Below are positions 7,441-16,781 of a stretch of DNA of 48,495 nucleotides, in pieces (positions within the stretch are counted from its first letter, which is position 1; every line of letters begins with the position of its first letter). The DNA is from Aneurinibacillus tyrosinisolvens (lineage in GTDB: Bacteria > Bacillota > Bacilli > Aneurinibacillales > Aneurinibacillaceae). The DNA is taken from contig NZ_BBWZ01000038.1 in the NCBI RefSeq assembly GCF_001015055.1, forward strand, positions 1-48,495. Reading direction: 5' to 3'. Position numbers and translations under genes: made by a program. The notes beneath the pieces are model-generated. The model did not search any database. It had not been told where the DNA came from and worked only from the letters and a program-made list of their open reading frames with translations.

Positions 7441-9891
7441 ATGATGTTTGGTCGTTTTACTGAAAGAGCACAAAAAGTACTGGCGCTTGCACAGGAAGAG
7501 GCAGTTCGTCTAGGGCACAAAAATATAGGGACTGAACATATCCTTCTCGGTTTAATTCGAGAAGGGGACGGCATCGCCGCAAAAGCTTTGCAGGCACTCG
7601 GCCTTGGCTTAGATAAAATTCAGGGTGAAGTCGAATCGTTAATCGGCCGCGGGGGTGAACAGCCGAGCAATATCAACTATACTCCGCGCGCGAAAAAGGT
7701 TATCGAGCTATCAATGGACGAAGCAAGGAAGCTGGGCCATACGTATGTAGGGACGGAGCACATCCTGCTCGGCCTCATCCGTGAAGGTGAAGGCGTGGCT
7801 GCTCGTGTGTTAAATAATCTCGGTGTGAGCCTAAATAAAGCCCGCCAGCAGGTATTGCAGCTTCTCGGAAGCAGCGAAGCGCTGTCCTCCCACCAGCAAA
7901 GCTCTAGCAATGCGGCTGTAAATACGCCGACACTTGATAGTCTTGCCCGGGATTTAACTGCGGTAGCCCGTGAAGGGGGGCTTGACCCGGTTATCGGCCG
8001 CGCAAAAGAAATTGAGCGGGTCATCCAGGTATTAAGCCGCCGGACAAAGAATAATCCAGTGCTCATCGGGGAGCCAGGCGTAGGGAAGACAGCCGTTGCG
8101 GAAGGTCTTGCTCAGCGTATTATAAATAATGAAATCCCGGAAACGCTTCGCAATAAGCGTGTCATGACGCTGGATATGGGTACAGTGGTAGCCGGTACGA
8201 AGTATCGAGGGGAATTTGAAGACCGTTTGAAAAAAATCATGGATGAGATTCGCCAGGCGGGCAATATTATTCTTTTCATCGATGAGCTTCATACACTAAT
8301 CGGTGCCGGTGGTGCGGAAGGTGCGATTGACGCCTCCAATATCCTGAAACCATCTCTGGCTCGTGGTGAGCTGCAGTGCATTGGTGCAACCACTCTCGAT
8401 GAATATCGTAAATATATTGAGAAAGACGCCGCCCTTGAACGTCGCTTCCAGCCGATCCGGGTTGATGAGCCGTCTGCGGAGGAAGCTGTACAGATTTTAT
8501 TCGGACTGCGCGACCGGTATGAGGCACACCACCGTGTGAATATTACGGATGAAGCGATTCGTCAGGCCGTTCACCTTTCCGATCGTTATATTTCGGACCG
8601 TTTCCTGCCTGATAAAGCGATTGATTTAATCGATGAGGCAGCTTCCAAGGTTCGCCTTCAATCGTATACGATTCCGCCGAATTTGAAAGAGCTGGAGCAG
8701 CGTTTGGAAGAAGTGCGCAAGGAAAAAGACGCGGCTGTACAGAGCCAGGAGTTTGAAAAGGCGGCTTCCATGCGTGACAGCGAGCAGAAGCTGCGTGAAG
8801 AATTAGACAGAACGAAGAACGACTGGCAGGAAAAACAGGGGCAGACGGATTCCGAAGTAACACCGGAAGACATTGCTTCCGTTGTTGCCAGCTGGACCGG
8901 CATCCCGGTAGTGAAGCTGAAAGAAGAAGAAACCGAGCGTCTTCTTAAGATGGAAGAGATTCTTCATAACCGTATCATCGGCCAGGAAGATGCGGTAAAA
9001 TCTATCTCCCGCGCTGTACGCCGCGCCCGTGCCGGATTGAAAGATCCGAAGCGCCCTATTGGTTCCTTTATTTTCTTAGGGCCGACAGGGGTGGGGAAAA
9101 CCGAACTTGCCCGCGCGCTTGCGGAAGCGCTGTTTGGAGCGGAGGACGCGATGATTCGCATCGATATGTCTGAGTACATGGAGAAGCACTCCACTTCCCG
9201 TTTGGTGGGCGCCCCTCCAGGATATGTAGGATTTGATGAAGGCGGACAGTTAACGGAGAAAGTACGCCGCAAGCCATATTCCGTTGTTCTGCTTGATGAG
9301 ATTGAAAAAGCGCACCCTGAGGTGTTCAACATCCTCCTGCAAGTTTTGGAAGACGGCCGTCTGACCGATTCCAAAGGAAGAACCGTTGATTTCCGTAACA
9401 CGGTTATTATCATGACATCTAACGTAGGGGCGGATTTAATTAAGAAAAATACGTCGCTTGGTTTTACGACGCCGAACAGCTCGAAAAACTATGATGATAT
9501 GAAGGAACGGGTTCTTGGTGAACTGAAGCGCAGCTTCCGTCCTGAATTCTTAAACCGTGTCGATGAATTAATCGTATTCCACTCTCTTGATGAAACACAC
9601 ATTGCAGAAATTGTTGTGCTTATGTCTGAAGAGCTGCGTAAACGATTAAATGAACAGGAAATTGACTTCGTGCTTACGGATGAGGCGAAGAAGTTCCTAT
9701 CGAAGGAAGGGTTTGACCCGGCTTACGGAGCACGCCCGCTCCGCCGCGCAATCCAGCGTCATATCGAGGATCGTCTGTCTGAGGAACTGCTGACAGGCAG
9801 CATCAAAAAGGGCGATATAGTAAAGATTGATGTGAAAGACGGCACACTTACGGTAGAAAAAGCGGAAGCGGGAGAATCAGTTTCCAAGTAA
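7441..9891 (+). CDS. clpC: ATP-dependent Clp protease ATPase subunit ClpC
   Basis: ClpC is the Hsp100 unfoldase that feeds ClpP and binds McsB-phosphorylated proteins. The 816-residue protein has the double N-terminal Clp repeat (1-145). The first AAA module has Walker [10 protein letters not shown] near 210 and Walker B LFIDELH. A middle coiled region with a UVR-like segment lies near 430-450. The second AAA module has Walker [10 protein letters not shown] near 547 and the sensor region FLNRVDE. The start is ATG 7441, immediately followed by a second ATG, eight bases after GGAGGTG. It closes the CtsR operon at a terminator. Confidence 0.97.
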   Translation: MMFGRFTERAQKVLALAQEEAVRLGHKNIGTEHILLGLIREGDGIAAKALQALGLGLDKIQGEVESLIGRGGEQPSNINYTPRAKKVIELSMDEARKLGHTYVGTEHILLGLIREGEGVAARVLNNLGVSLNKARQQVLQLLGSSEALSSHQQSSSNAAVNTPTLDSLARDLTAVAREGGLDPVIGRAKEIERVIQVLSRRTKNNPVLIGEPGVGKTAVAEGLAQRIINNEIPETLRNKRVMTLDMGTVVAGTKYRGEFEDRLKKIMDEIRQAGNIILFIDELHTLIGAGGAEGAIDASNILKPSLARGELQCIGATTLDEYRKYIEKDAALERRFQPIRVDEPSAEEAVQILFGLRDRYEAHHRVNITDEAIRQAVHLSDRYISDRFLPDKAIDLIDEAASKVRLQSYTIPPNLKELEQRLEEVRKEKDAAVQSQEFEKAASMRDSEQKLREELDRTKNDWQEKQGQTDSEVTPEDIASVVASWTGIPVVKLKEEETERLLKMEEILHNRIIGQEDAVKSISRAVRRARAGLKDPKRPIGSFIFLGPTGVGKTELARALAEALFGAEDAMIRIDMSEYMEKHSTSRLVGAPPGYVGFDEGGQLTEKVRRKPYSVVLLDEIEKAHPEVFNILLQVLEDGRLTDSKGRTVDFRNTVIIMTSNVGADLIKKNTSLGFTTPNSSKNYDDMKERVLGELKRSFRPEFLNRVDELIVFHSLDETHIAEIVVLMSEELRKRLNEQEIDFVLTDEAKKFLSKEGFDPAYGARPLRRAIQRHIEDRLSEELLTGSIKKGDIVKIDVKDGTLTVEKAEAGESVSK

Positions 9892-9914
9892 CATGTAGTA
9901 TAATATTAATGATG

Positions 9915-9955
9915 GGCTCTCCTGGAGTGACTTTTTAACCCGGGAGAGCCTTTTT
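9915..9955 (+). terminator. Terminator after clpC
   Basis: GGCTCTCC(T)GG at 9915-9925 pairs with CC(C)GGGAGAGCC at 9939-9950 and is followed by five T. It ends the CtsR operon. Confidence 0.9.
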
Positions 9956-10065
9956 AACGTGTATAATGAAAGGACTGACATTCTTTCCATGCGATGTTAG
10001 CAGGATATTGTACCTGTTTGCGAGAAACTATTTACTATAGATAGAGGAGAACGGAGAGTATAACC

Positions 10066-11436
10066 ATGGCAAAATACAAGTCAAAGTACGTATGCCAGGA
10101 ATGCGGGTATGAAACCCCGAAATGGATGGGGAAGTGTCCCGGATGCGGAAGCTGGAATACGCTGGTGGAGGAACTGGAGGAGCGGACCAGGTCAGGAGCC
10201 ACTGCGCGGAAAGGACCCTCCTCTTCAGCGCGGCTCGCCCCGATTACCTCCATCATAGGGGAAGATGAACCGCGCCTGGATACAAATATGAGTGAATTAA
10301 ACCGCGTGCTCGGTGGGGGCGTTGTTCCTGGGTCGCTTGTGCTTGTGGGCGGTGACCCTGGGATTGGGAAATCGACGCTGCTGCTGCAGACGTCCCAGCA
10401 GCTGGCGAATAAGAATCATAAGGTATTATATATATCAGGGGAAGAATCCGCGAAGCAAATTAAATTAAGGGCGGAGAGATTGGGAGCGAACAGTGACAAT
10501 TTGTATGTACTGGCAGAGACCGATTTATTCCTTGTGGAACAGCAGATTTCTGAGCTCATGCCTGCTGTTGTCATTATGGACTCCATTCAAACGATCTTTC
10601 ATCCGGATGTTACGTCCGCTCCAGGGAGCGTAGCACAGGTCCGTGAGTGTACGGCCCATCTGATGAAGCTGGCAAAAACAAAGGAAATCGCCATCCTGAT
10701 TGTAGGACATGTGACAAAGCAGGGTGCCATTGCCGGCCCAAGGCTGCTTGAGCACATGGTTGACTCTGTGCTTTATTTTGAAGGGGAGCGCCATAATACC
10801 TATCGGATACTAAGAGCGGTAAAGAACCGGTTTGGTTCGACGAACGAGATTGGGATTTTTGAGATGGTAGAGCAGGGGCTTGTGGAGGTTACCAATCCTT
10901 CTGAACTATTTCTGTCCGAGCGCTCGATGGGCGTGGCCGGATCGACTGTTGTCGCCAGTATGGAGGGAACACGTCCGGTGCTCGTTGAGATGCAGGCGCT
11001 CGTGACGCCGACCGGGTTTGCCACACCACGGCGAATGGCAACCGGGGTAGATCATAATCGGATCGCCATGATTATGGCGGTACTGGAAAAACGAGTTGGA
11101 CTTCTTTTACAGAACCAAGATGCATATGTTAATGTGGCGGGAGGCGTACGTTTGGACGAACCCGCGATAGATTTGGCAGTTGCGGTAAGCCTGGCATCAA
11201 GCTTCCGTGATAAGCAGACCCGCCCGTATGACGTAGTCATTGGCGAAGTGGGCCTGACAGGCGAGGTAAGGGGAGTTTCTCGCATTGAGCAGCGAGTAAA
11301 AGAAGCCCAGAAACTAGGCTTTAAGCGTATCATTATACCCGCGAAAAATGCGACGGGCTGGGAGCACCCGGAGGGGATCGAAGTAGTTGGGGTTCAAACC
11401 GTCTCTGATGCGCTGCGGGAAGCATTAGGAGGATAA
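10066..11436 (+). CDS. radA: DNA repair protein RadA
   Basis: RadA is a RecA-like helicase that helps branch migration in recombinational repair. The 456-residue protein has an N-terminal zinc finger (CQECG..CPGCG), Walker [11 protein letters not shown] near residue 95, the RadA signature KNRFG near 253, and a C-terminal Lon-protease-like domain ([19 protein letters not shown] onward). The ATG follows GGAGAACGGAGAG. The disA start lies one base after its stop, so the two are probably coupled, as in other Bacilli. Confidence 0.96.
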   Translation: MAKYKSKYVCQECGYETPKWMGKCPGCGSWNTLVEELEERTRSGATARKGPSSSARLAPITSIIGEDEPRLDTNMSELNRVLGGGVVPGSLVLVGGDPGIGKSTLLLQTSQQLANKNHKVLYISGEESAKQIKLRAERLGANSDNLYVLAETDLFLVEQQISELMPAVVIMDSIQTIFHPDVTSAPGSVAQVRECTAHLMKLAKTKEIAILIVGHVTKQGAIAGPRLLEHMVDSVLYFEGERHNTYRILRAVKNRFGSTNEIGIFEMVEQGLVEVTNPSELFLSERSMGVAGSTVVASMEGTRPVLVEMQALVTPTGFATPRRMATGVDHNRIAMIMAVLEKRVGLLLQNQDAYVNVAGGVRLDEPAIDLAVAVSLASSFRDKQTRPYDVVIGEVGLTGEVRGVSRIEQRVKEAQKLGFKRIIIPAKNATGWEHPEGIEVVGVQTVSDALREALGG

Positions 11437-11437
11437 G

Positions 11438-12526
11438 ATGGCAACGGATAAAACGGATAATAAACGTGAACAATTTATGAGTGAAGTGCTGCGTTTTGTC
11501 TCACCGGGCACGGCCTTTAGAGAGGGACTTGAGAATGTTCTGCGCGCGAAGACGGGGGCGCTCATTGTTATCGGCAATACGCCCACCATGCAATCCATTG
11601 TAGACGGTGGATTTTCGATTAACTGCGAACTGACTCCCGCTCATTTATACGAGCTGGCAAAAATGGACGGAGCGATTATCCTCAGTGATGACGCAAAGAA
11701 GATTTTGTATGCAAATACACAGTTAATTCCTGACTCTTCTATTTCATCAACAGAGACAGGGATTCGGCATCGGACGGCAGAGCGGGTAGCCAAGCAGACA
11801 GGTCAGCTTGTCATTTCGATTTCCCAGAGGAGAAACGTCATCACACTGTACCGTGGGCCTTATCGTTACTCGTTAAAGGACATTGGGGTTATCCTGACAA
11901 AAGCGAACCAGGCGATTCAAACGCTGGAAAAATATAAATCAGTTCTCGATCAGGCGCTTACAAATCTCGGGGCCCTGGAATTTGAGGAGCTTGTGACGCT
12001 CCACGAGGTTGCCCTTGTTGTCCAGCGTATTGAGATGGTCCTGCGCATTAAAGCTGAGATTTTAAAATATATTAATGAATTAGGGACAGAAGGGCGCCTC
12101 ATCAGTATGCAGATGGAAGAACTTGTTTCCAATATCGAGGATGATGCATATCTTTTAATTAAAGATTATTGCAGGACAGGAGAGGAAACAGATCCGGATG
12201 TCGTCCTCTCCCAGCTCCACAGGCTGTCGGCTGATGAATTGCTTGAACCGGCCAATATTCTTAAGGTGCTCGGTTATACAGGCGGCACGAACCTTCATGA
12301 CGAACCTGCATTCCCGAGGGGGTACCGTATTTTGAGCAAAATTCCCCGTCTGCCGGTCTCTATTGTAACGAACCTGATTGACGAGTTTTCAAGTTTACCG
12401 CAGGTCATGATGGCTACGATCGAAGAACTCGATGAGGTGGAAGGCATCGGAGAGGTGCGGGCGCGCGCAATAAAGGAAGGGTTAAAGAGGATACAGGAAC
12501 AAGTATTTATTGACAGACATATTTAA
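11438..12526 (+). CDS. disA: Diadenylate cyclase and DNA-integrity scanning protein DisA
   Basis: DisA makes c-di-AMP from two ATP and slides along DNA, stopping synthesis at branched structures. The 362-residue product has the DAC domain with [10 protein letters not shown] near 75-84 and RHR near 110-112, both needed for catalysis. A helical linker and a C-terminal helix-hairpin-helix DNA-binding region ([17 protein letters not shown]) follow. The ATG at 11438 has AGGAGGATAAG in front. RadA, its neighbour, is a known functional partner that binds branched DNA. Confidence 0.96.
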   Translation: MATDKTDNKREQFMSEVLRFVSPGTAFREGLENVLRAKTGALIVIGNTPTMQSIVDGGFSINCELTPAHLYELAKMDGAIILSDDAKKILYANTQLIPDSSISSTETGIRHRTAERVAKQTGQLVISISQRRNVITLYRGPYRYSLKDIGVILTKANQAIQTLEKYKSVLDQALTNLGALEFEELVTLHEVALVVQRIEMVLRIKAEILKYINELGTEGRLISMQMEELVSNIEDDAYLLIKDYCRTGEETDPDVVLSQLHRLSADELLEPANILKVLGYTGGTNLHDEPAFPRGYRILSKIPRLPVSIVTNLIDEFSSLPQVMMATIEELDEVEGIGEVRARAIKEGLKRIQEQVFIDRHI

Positions 12527-12631
12527 AAAGCCTAAAATAAGATGATTGTTTGACCAAAAACAGCTTTTCTTTTGAAAAGGGGAGCCGTGTCGTTTGAGGC
12601 GAAACGGCAATAGGGAGGTATTAGAGGCTAT

Positions 12632-13360
12632 ATGATAGCTAAGACAATTCCTAATTTATTTACGGTGGGCAATCTATTTCTCGGGATTGTTGCCATGCTG
12701 CTGGCTTTTAATGGTGACGCGCTCTATCTTAACTACGCTGCGATTATGGTTATTATTGGAATGGTGCTTGACGGGCTCGACGGAAGATTGGCCCGCATGC
12801 TTAATGTACAAAGTGAATTTGGAAAAGAACTGGATTCTTTATCCGATGTTGTTACGTTTGGTGTAGCTCCTGCACTTATTATGTATGTTGTTCTTTTGCA
12901 AGATATGGGCTGGGTCGGGATTCTGCTTACAGGTTTGTTTCCTGTGTGTGGTGCGCTTCGTTTGGCCCGGTTTAACTCAGCGACTGGCGGGAATACCGGC
13001 TATTTTGTTGGTCTGCCGATTACTGCAGCCGGTGGCGTGCTGGCCACGCTGGCGCTTTACCATAATGCGTTCCCTCCTGTGTACCTTATTCTGGGGATGC
13101 TTGGGTTGTCTTATTTAATGGTTAGCAACATTAAATATCCGAATTTCAAGAAGGTAGGCATCCCGCGTTCAGCGTACTGGATGACACCCATTATTGTAGC
13201 GATTGTCGCTATATTTGCCGTGCGGTTTCCTGCACAATTTCCAATGATTATCTTTATCCCGCTTGCATTCTACGCTTTTTATGGAATGAAACGGAACATT
13301 GAGCGGGTTTTTAGGAAGAATCGCGAAAGAAATGCAGAAGAAGAAATCATAAACTCATAA
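12632..13360 (+). CDS. pssA: CDP-diacylglycerol--serine O-phosphatidyltransferase
   Basis: This membrane enzyme joins serine to CDP-diacylglycerol, giving phosphatidylserine, the precursor of phosphatidylethanolamine. The 242-residue product has the CDP-alcohol phosphotransferase signature DG-x2-AR-x8-G-x3-D-x3-D (DGLDGRLAR..GKELDSLSD, about 47-70), which holds the catalytic metals, and about six to eight hydrophobic segments. Assignment to serine rather than glycerol phosphate rests on overall resemblance to Gram-positive PssA. It lies between disA and carD, where B. subtilis has no such gene. No psd follows here. Confidence 0.88.
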   Translation: MIAKTIPNLFTVGNLFLGIVAMLLAFNGDALYLNYAAIMVIIGMVLDGLDGRLARMLNVQSEFGKELDSLSDVVTFGVAPALIMYVVLLQDMGWVGILLTGLFPVCGALRLARFNSATGGNTGYFVGLPITAAGGVLATLALYHNAFPPVYLILGMLGLSYLMVSNIKYPNFKKVGIPRSAYWMTPIIVAIVAIFAVRFPAQFPMIIFIPLAFYAFYGMKRNIERVFRKNRERNAEEEIINS

Positions 13361-13397
13361 AAAGGATCAGGGAGAAATTCCCTGGTCCTTTTTTTAG
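13361..13397 (+). terminator. Terminator after pssA
   Basis: AAAGGATCAGGGA (13361-13373) and TCCCTGGTCCTTT (13379-13391) form a 13-bp stem with a GAAAT loop, followed by a T run. Confidence 0.92.
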
Positions 13398-13463
13398 TAT
13401 TGCTTATATGTTAATGGTATTCCTTATAGCCATTTTATCAAACATTTGCATTCAAGTTGTAGG

Positions 13464-13504
13464 AAACGCAGCCGGCCTCATAAAGAGGAAAGCTGCGTTT
13501 TTTA
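13464..13504 (+). terminator. Second terminator-like hairpin in the pssA-carD gap
   Basis: AAACGCAGC (13464-13472) pairs with GCTGCGTTT (13492-13500), with an inner CCTC/GAGG stem and a T run to 13503. No gene lies between it and the previous terminator. The short inverted repeat GAGTACC-TTC-GGTACTC follows at 13527-13543. Confidence 0.75.
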
Positions 13505-13555
13505 GTCGTCATCTTTCATTTTTTTTGAGTACCTTCGGTACTCCTGTCTTCATAA

Positions 13556-13597
13556 AGTGCCCTTTTGCAGAGCTCTCCAAATGGGCGCTCTTTTTTT
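13556..13597 (+). terminator. Third terminator-like hairpin in the pssA-carD gap
   Basis: AGTGCCC (13556-13562) pairs with GGGCGCT (13583-13589) with one G-T pair, followed by a run of T to about 13597. Confidence 0.6.
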
Positions 13598-13623
13598 ATT
13601 TGTAAATATTTTTTTAAGTTTTA

Positions 13624-13653
13624 TTGACATAATTCTTTTACATATGATATTAT
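13624..13653 (+). promoter_or_regulatory. carD promoter
   Basis: TTGACA (13624-13629), an 18-bp spacer and TATTAT (13648-13653). A perfect -35 and near-consensus -10 make this a strong sigma-A candidate. Confidence 0.75.
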
Positions 13654-13726
13654 ATTAAATTTCAATTTGACATCTAAGTGTATTTTTGTTATCTTGAAGG
13701 TGGATACTCTGTTGGGGGTGGATTTG

Positions 13727-14206
13727 TTGTTTCAAATTGGCGACAAAATTGTTTATCCGATGCATGGTGCAGGTGTGATAGAAGCCATTGAAGAGAAAGA
13801 AATCCTAGGGGAGAAACAGCAGTATTATGTCATGAAGATGCCGGTTGGGAACATGCAGGTTATGATTCCGATGGCGAAGGTCACGAACCTTGGCATTCGC
13901 GAGGTAATTGATACCCATGACATGGAGAACGTGCTAATGATTTTGCGTCATGAAGAGTCAGATTTATCAACCAATTGGAATCGCAGGTATCGTATGAACA
14001 TGGACAAAATGCGGACCGGGGATATTTTCGAAGTAGCCCATGTTGTCCGGGATTTAATGAGAAGGGAAAGAGAGAAGGGGCTTTCAACAGGCGAGCGAAA
14101 AATGCTGGACAATGCCCGCCAGATTTTGTTGAGTGAGCTTGTGCTCGTGAAAGACATGGATCAGGACCAGGCAACGGATTTGTTGGACCAGGTTGTTAAT
14201 AGTTAG
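13727..14206 (+). CDS. CarD/CdnL-family RNA polymerase-binding regulator
   Basis: The 159-residue protein starts LFQIGDKIVYPMHGAGVIEAIEEKE, the RNA-polymerase-interacting Tudor-like domain of the CarD/CdnL/TRCF family. A helical C-terminal domain that in actinobacterial homologues contacts the promoter DNA upstream edge follows. In those relatives it stabilises open complexes at rRNA and other promoters. I chose TTG at 13727 because GGGGGTGG lies about 6 nt upstream and this aligns with the family start; GTG 13718 is an alternative. It is a single-gene transcript with its own promoter and terminator. Confidence 0.88.
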   Translation: MFQIGDKIVYPMHGAGVIEAIEEKEILGEKQQYYVMKMPVGNMQVMIPMAKVTNLGIREVIDTHDMENVLMILRHEESDLSTNWNRRYRMNMDKMRTGDIFEVAHVVRDLMRREREKGLSTGERKMLDNARQILLSELVLVKDMDQDQATDLLDQVVNS

Positions 14207-14211
14207 AGGGG

Positions 14212-14238
14212 AAAGCTTCTCTAAGAGAAGCTTTTTTG
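14212..14238 (+). terminator. Terminator after carD
   Basis: AAAGCTTCTC (14212-14221) and GAGAAGCTTT (14225-14234) form a 10-bp stem with a TAA loop, then T. Confidence 0.9.
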
Positions 14239-14246
14239 TTGTTAAA

Positions 14247-14270
14247 GAAAGTGTATGTTGCTTTAAAGTC
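14247..14270 (+). repeat. 24-bp dispersed repeat, copy 1
   Basis: A 24-bp string beginning GAAAGTGTATG and ending CTTTAAAGTC is repeated without mismatch at 48136-48159. Here it lies just after the carD terminator and 11 bp before structured element B. Confidence 0.85.
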
Positions 14271-14281
14271 GTAGAGAAAAA

Positions 14282-14372
14282 GACCGCAAGGTCAAAAACG
14301 TTAGAAAAAAGGGAGGACAGTCTCCTCTTCCCCGCGGAAGGGAAAGGCAAGTGGACTGAACTTTCTTTTTTC
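14282..14372 (+). ncRNA. Structured RNA-like element, copy B (unknown family, ends in a terminator)
   Basis: Hairpin GACC-GCAA-GGTC (14282-14293) is followed by a long stem. GAAAAAAGGGAG (14304-14315) pairs with CTTTCTTTTTTC (14361-14372), CAGT (14318-14321) with ACTG (14355-14358), and CC-T-CTT with AAG-T-GG. The loop GCGGAAGGGAAAGGCAAGT (14334-14352) is identical to copy A (190-208). The yacL promoter (14417-14422) lies after its T run, so it may be an independent small RNA. The family is not recognised. Confidence 0.5.
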
Positions 14373-14416
14373 CTGTTGTTTTTGGTTTAAACCGTTTTTT
14401 ATTTGGTAGATATGAC

Positions 14417-14422
14417 TATAAT
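14417..14422 (+). promoter_or_regulatory. yacL -10 element
   Basis: A perfect TATAAT lies 30 bp before the yacL ATG. The -35 region (TTTTTT around 14395) is poor, so the promoter call is moderate. If correct, yacL is transcribed independently of element B. Confidence 0.5.
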
Positions 14423-14452
14423 GGAATAGAAAGAAAAAAAGGAGGTGAATGT

Positions 14453-15547
14453 ATGTTAAAAAGAATTATCCAGTTGTTCTTTCTTTTAGTTGGCGCAGGA
14501 CTGGGTTATCAGTTCGGGCCGGATCTGGCTGCGCTGCTTGGCTCCCTCATTAACATTGGGAAAGTACCGGGAGCGGAGTATATTGGAGCTGTGCTTGGAG
14601 CGTTGGTGTTTTTCTTGCTTACAACCAGACCAACAGAGTATCTTGTGAGAAGCATACATCGCAGCGAGGAGACATTAATCAAGCTTCCGATAACGGATGT
14701 CTTGTTTGGGGCTATGGGGCTTATTATTGGACTTATAGTTGCATTTTTACTTTTTCTCCCTATCAGTAGCATTCCAATTCCGATCGTTGCGAAGTTATTG
14801 CCTTTGCTTATCTCCGTATTATGCGGATATATCGGGTTTCAGGTAGGATTGCGTAAACGGGATGAAATTATGTCTGTATTTTCAATTGGCCGCCTGAACA
14901 GAGAAAAGAAAAAAGAAGAAAAGCAAGGAGCAAGCGGCACGGAATACAAAATTCTTGATACGAGCGTTATTATCGACGGGCGGATTGCCGATATTTGCAA
15001 AACGGAATTTATTGAAGGCGCACTCGTAATTCCGGAGTTCGTTCTGGAAGAGCTTCAGCATATCGCAGATTCTTCTGACGCCCTGAAGCGGAATCGCGGG
15101 CGCCGCGGACTTGATATTTTGAATAAAATCCAGAAAGAGCTTAAGGTGAAGGTTATCATTACCGATCAGGATTTTGAAGACATTAGCGAGGTTGACAGCA
15201 AACTCGTTAAGCTTGCCAAGGTAATGAAAGGAAAAGTTGTAACAAATGACTTTAACCTTAACAAGGTGTGCGAATTGCAGGGTGTTTCTGTTCTAAATAT
15301 TAATGATCTTGCTAATGCAGTGAAACCGGTTGTTCTTCCTGGAGAAGAACTGCATGTCCAGGTTATCAAAGACGGAAAAGAGAACGGACAGGGAGTGGCT
15401 TACCTGGACGACGGAACGATGATCGTTGTCGAAGGCGGGCGTGAATATATCGGAACTGTAATTGATGTAGTTGTAACGAGTGTACTGCAAACATCAGCGG
15501 GCCGGATGATTTTCGCGAAGCCTAAGTTAATGGAAAAAGCGTTGTAG
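14453..15547 (+). CDS. yacL: Membrane-anchored PIN/TRAM-domain protein (YacL family)
   Basis: The 364-residue protein has about four N-terminal membrane spans (1-145), a basic linker, a PIN nuclease-like domain starting [14 protein letters not shown] (about 166) with acidic residues of the PIN active site, and a C-terminal TRAM RNA-binding domain (about 290-350). PIN and TRAM together suggest a membrane-tethered RNase or RNA-binding protein, but the substrate is not established. The ATG has AAGGAGGTG in front. In B. subtilis it directly follows disA; here pssA, carD and element B intervene. Confidence 0.92.
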   Translation: MLKRIIQLFFLLVGAGLGYQFGPDLAALLGSLINIGKVPGAEYIGAVLGALVFFLLTTRPTEYLVRSIHRSEETLIKLPITDVLFGAMGLIIGLIVAFLLFLPISSIPIPIVAKLLPLLISVLCGYIGFQVGLRKRDEIMSVFSIGRLNREKKKEEKQGASGTEYKILDTSVIIDGRIADICKTEFIEGALVIPEFVLEELQHIADSSDALKRNRGRRGLDILNKIQKELKVKVIITDQDFEDISEVDSKLVKLAKVMKGKVVTNDFNLNKVCELQGVSVLNINDLANAVKPVVLPGEELHVQVIKDGKENGQGVAYLDDGTMIVVEGGREYIGTVIDVVVTSVLQTSAGRMIFAKPKLMEKAL

Positions 15548-15563
15548 GAAATGAGTGAACGGT

Positions 15564-16247
15564 ATGGCGATAGGGGTAGTCATCGCAGCGGCAGGCCAGG
15601 GGAAAAGAATGGGCGGCTCTGTGAAAAAGCAATTTATCGAACTGGATGGCAAAGCCGTTCTTCTTCACACACTTGCTCTTTTTACCGAATTAGAGGATGT
15701 AGCTGAAATTGTCGTCGTAACAGGGGCGGAGGATGTGTCCCGTATGAGGCGGCTGCTGGGTAGTTATCCGGACGTTAAGGTAGTGGCCGGAGGGGCGGAA
15801 CGCCAGGACAGTGTACGTATGGGACTTAACGCTCTTCGTTTCTCCGACTATGTTTTGATTCACGATGGGGCGCGTCCCTTTGTTTCCCGTGGCGCGCTTC
15901 TTCGGTTAATCAAGACGGTAAAACAATTAGGGTCTGCTATTCTTGCTGTTCCGGTCAAGGATACAATTAAACAGGTAAGCGATCAGGGGACTGTTATCAG
16001 TACACCCCCGAGAAAGAGCTTGTGGGCTGTGCAAACGCCACAAGCTTTTGCTCGTTCTCTCATTCTGGAGGCCCACCAGCGGGCAAGCAAAGAAGAATTT
16101 ATCGGAACGGATGATGCCTCGCTTGTTGAGCGGATGGGGCAGGAGGTTCATATTGTTGAGGGTGAATACACGAATATTAAGCTGACGACACAGGATGATC
16201 TTCTTGTGGGAGAGGCAATCCTTAGGCAGAGAAAAGGAGAAATCTAG
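15564..16247 (+). CDS. ispD: 2-C-methyl-D-erythritol 4-phosphate cytidylyltransferase
   Basis: IspD transfers CMP to methylerythritol phosphate in the MEP isoprenoid pathway. The 227-residue product has the nucleotide loop AAAGQGKRMG near residues 8-17, HDGARPF, and the closing signature SLWAVQTPQAF. ATG 15564 aligns with the family start; GTG 15555, with AGGA five bases upstream, is a possible alternative adding three residues. The ispF ATG follows immediately after the stop codon, indicating co-translation of consecutive-pathway enzymes. Confidence 0.95.
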   Translation: MAIGVVIAAAGQGKRMGGSVKKQFIELDGKAVLLHTLALFTELEDVAEIVVVTGAEDVSRMRRLLGSYPDVKVVAGGAERQDSVRMGLNALRFSDYVLIHDGARPFVSRGALLRLIKTVKQLGSAILAVPVKDTIKQVSDQGTVISTPPRKSLWAVQTPQAFARSLILEAHQRASKEEFIGTDDASLVERMGQEVHIVEGEYTNIKLTTQDDLLVGEAILRQRKGEI

Positions 16248-16730
16248 ATGATACGAATCGGACAAGGATATGATGTCCATCAGCTGGTGGAAGGGCGTAA
16301 GCTTATTATTGGGGGCATAGAAATCCCTTTTGAGAAAGGCTTGCTCGGGCATTCCGACGCCGATGTTTTGCTTCATGCGATTACAGATGCGATTTTAGGG
16401 GCACTGGGGATGGGGGACATCGGAAAACACTTCCCTGATACGGATGATGCATTTAAAGATGCTGACAGCAAAGAGCTGCTTCGAAATGTATGGAAGCTTG
16501 TTCGGACCAAAGGATACATACTGGGAAACGTGGATGCAACCATTATTGCCCAGCGGCCAAAGATGGCTCCGCACATAGAACAGATAAGAGAAACGCTTGC
16601 GCGCTGCCTGGAATCGGAGATAGGTAAAATAAACGTAAAGGCGACAACAACGGAAAAGCTTGGGTTTACAGGCCGTGAGGAAGGAATCGCTTCGATGGCG
16701 GTTGTATTGTTGCAGAAGGAAGGACTATAA
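16248..16730 (+). CDS. ispF: 2-C-methyl-D-erythritol 2,4-cyclodiphosphate synthase
   Basis: IspF converts CDP-methylerythritol 2-phosphate to the cyclodiphosphate, two steps after IspD. The 160-residue protein has the metal-binding DVH near residues 9-11, [14 protein letters not shown] (with the third metal His) and the C-terminal [17 protein letters not shown]. The length is typical for the trimeric enzyme. It starts directly after ispD, with AGGAGAA inside the ispD end as ribosome-binding site. Confidence 0.96.
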   Translation: MIRIGQGYDVHQLVEGRKLIIGGIEIPFEKGLLGHSDADVLLHAITDAILGALGMGDIGKHFPDTDDAFKDADSKELLRNVWKLVRTKGYILGNVDATIIAQRPKMAPHIEQIRETLARCLESEIGKINVKATTTEKLGFTGREEGIASMAVVLLQKEGL

Positions 16731-16781
16731 TAGGATGTACAAAAACTTCGATTAGAAAAAGGGTAAGGATGGTGGCAGTTC

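Noticed and set aside
7677..9413. Long minus-strand open frames inside clpC
   Set aside because: They mirror the codon pattern of clpC, have no recognisable protein features and lack ribosome-binding sites.
13408..13605. 65-codon frame in the pssA-carD gap
   Set aside because: Its translation runs through two terminator hairpins and T tracts and has no Shine-Dalgarno site; the hydrophobic residues come from the T runs.
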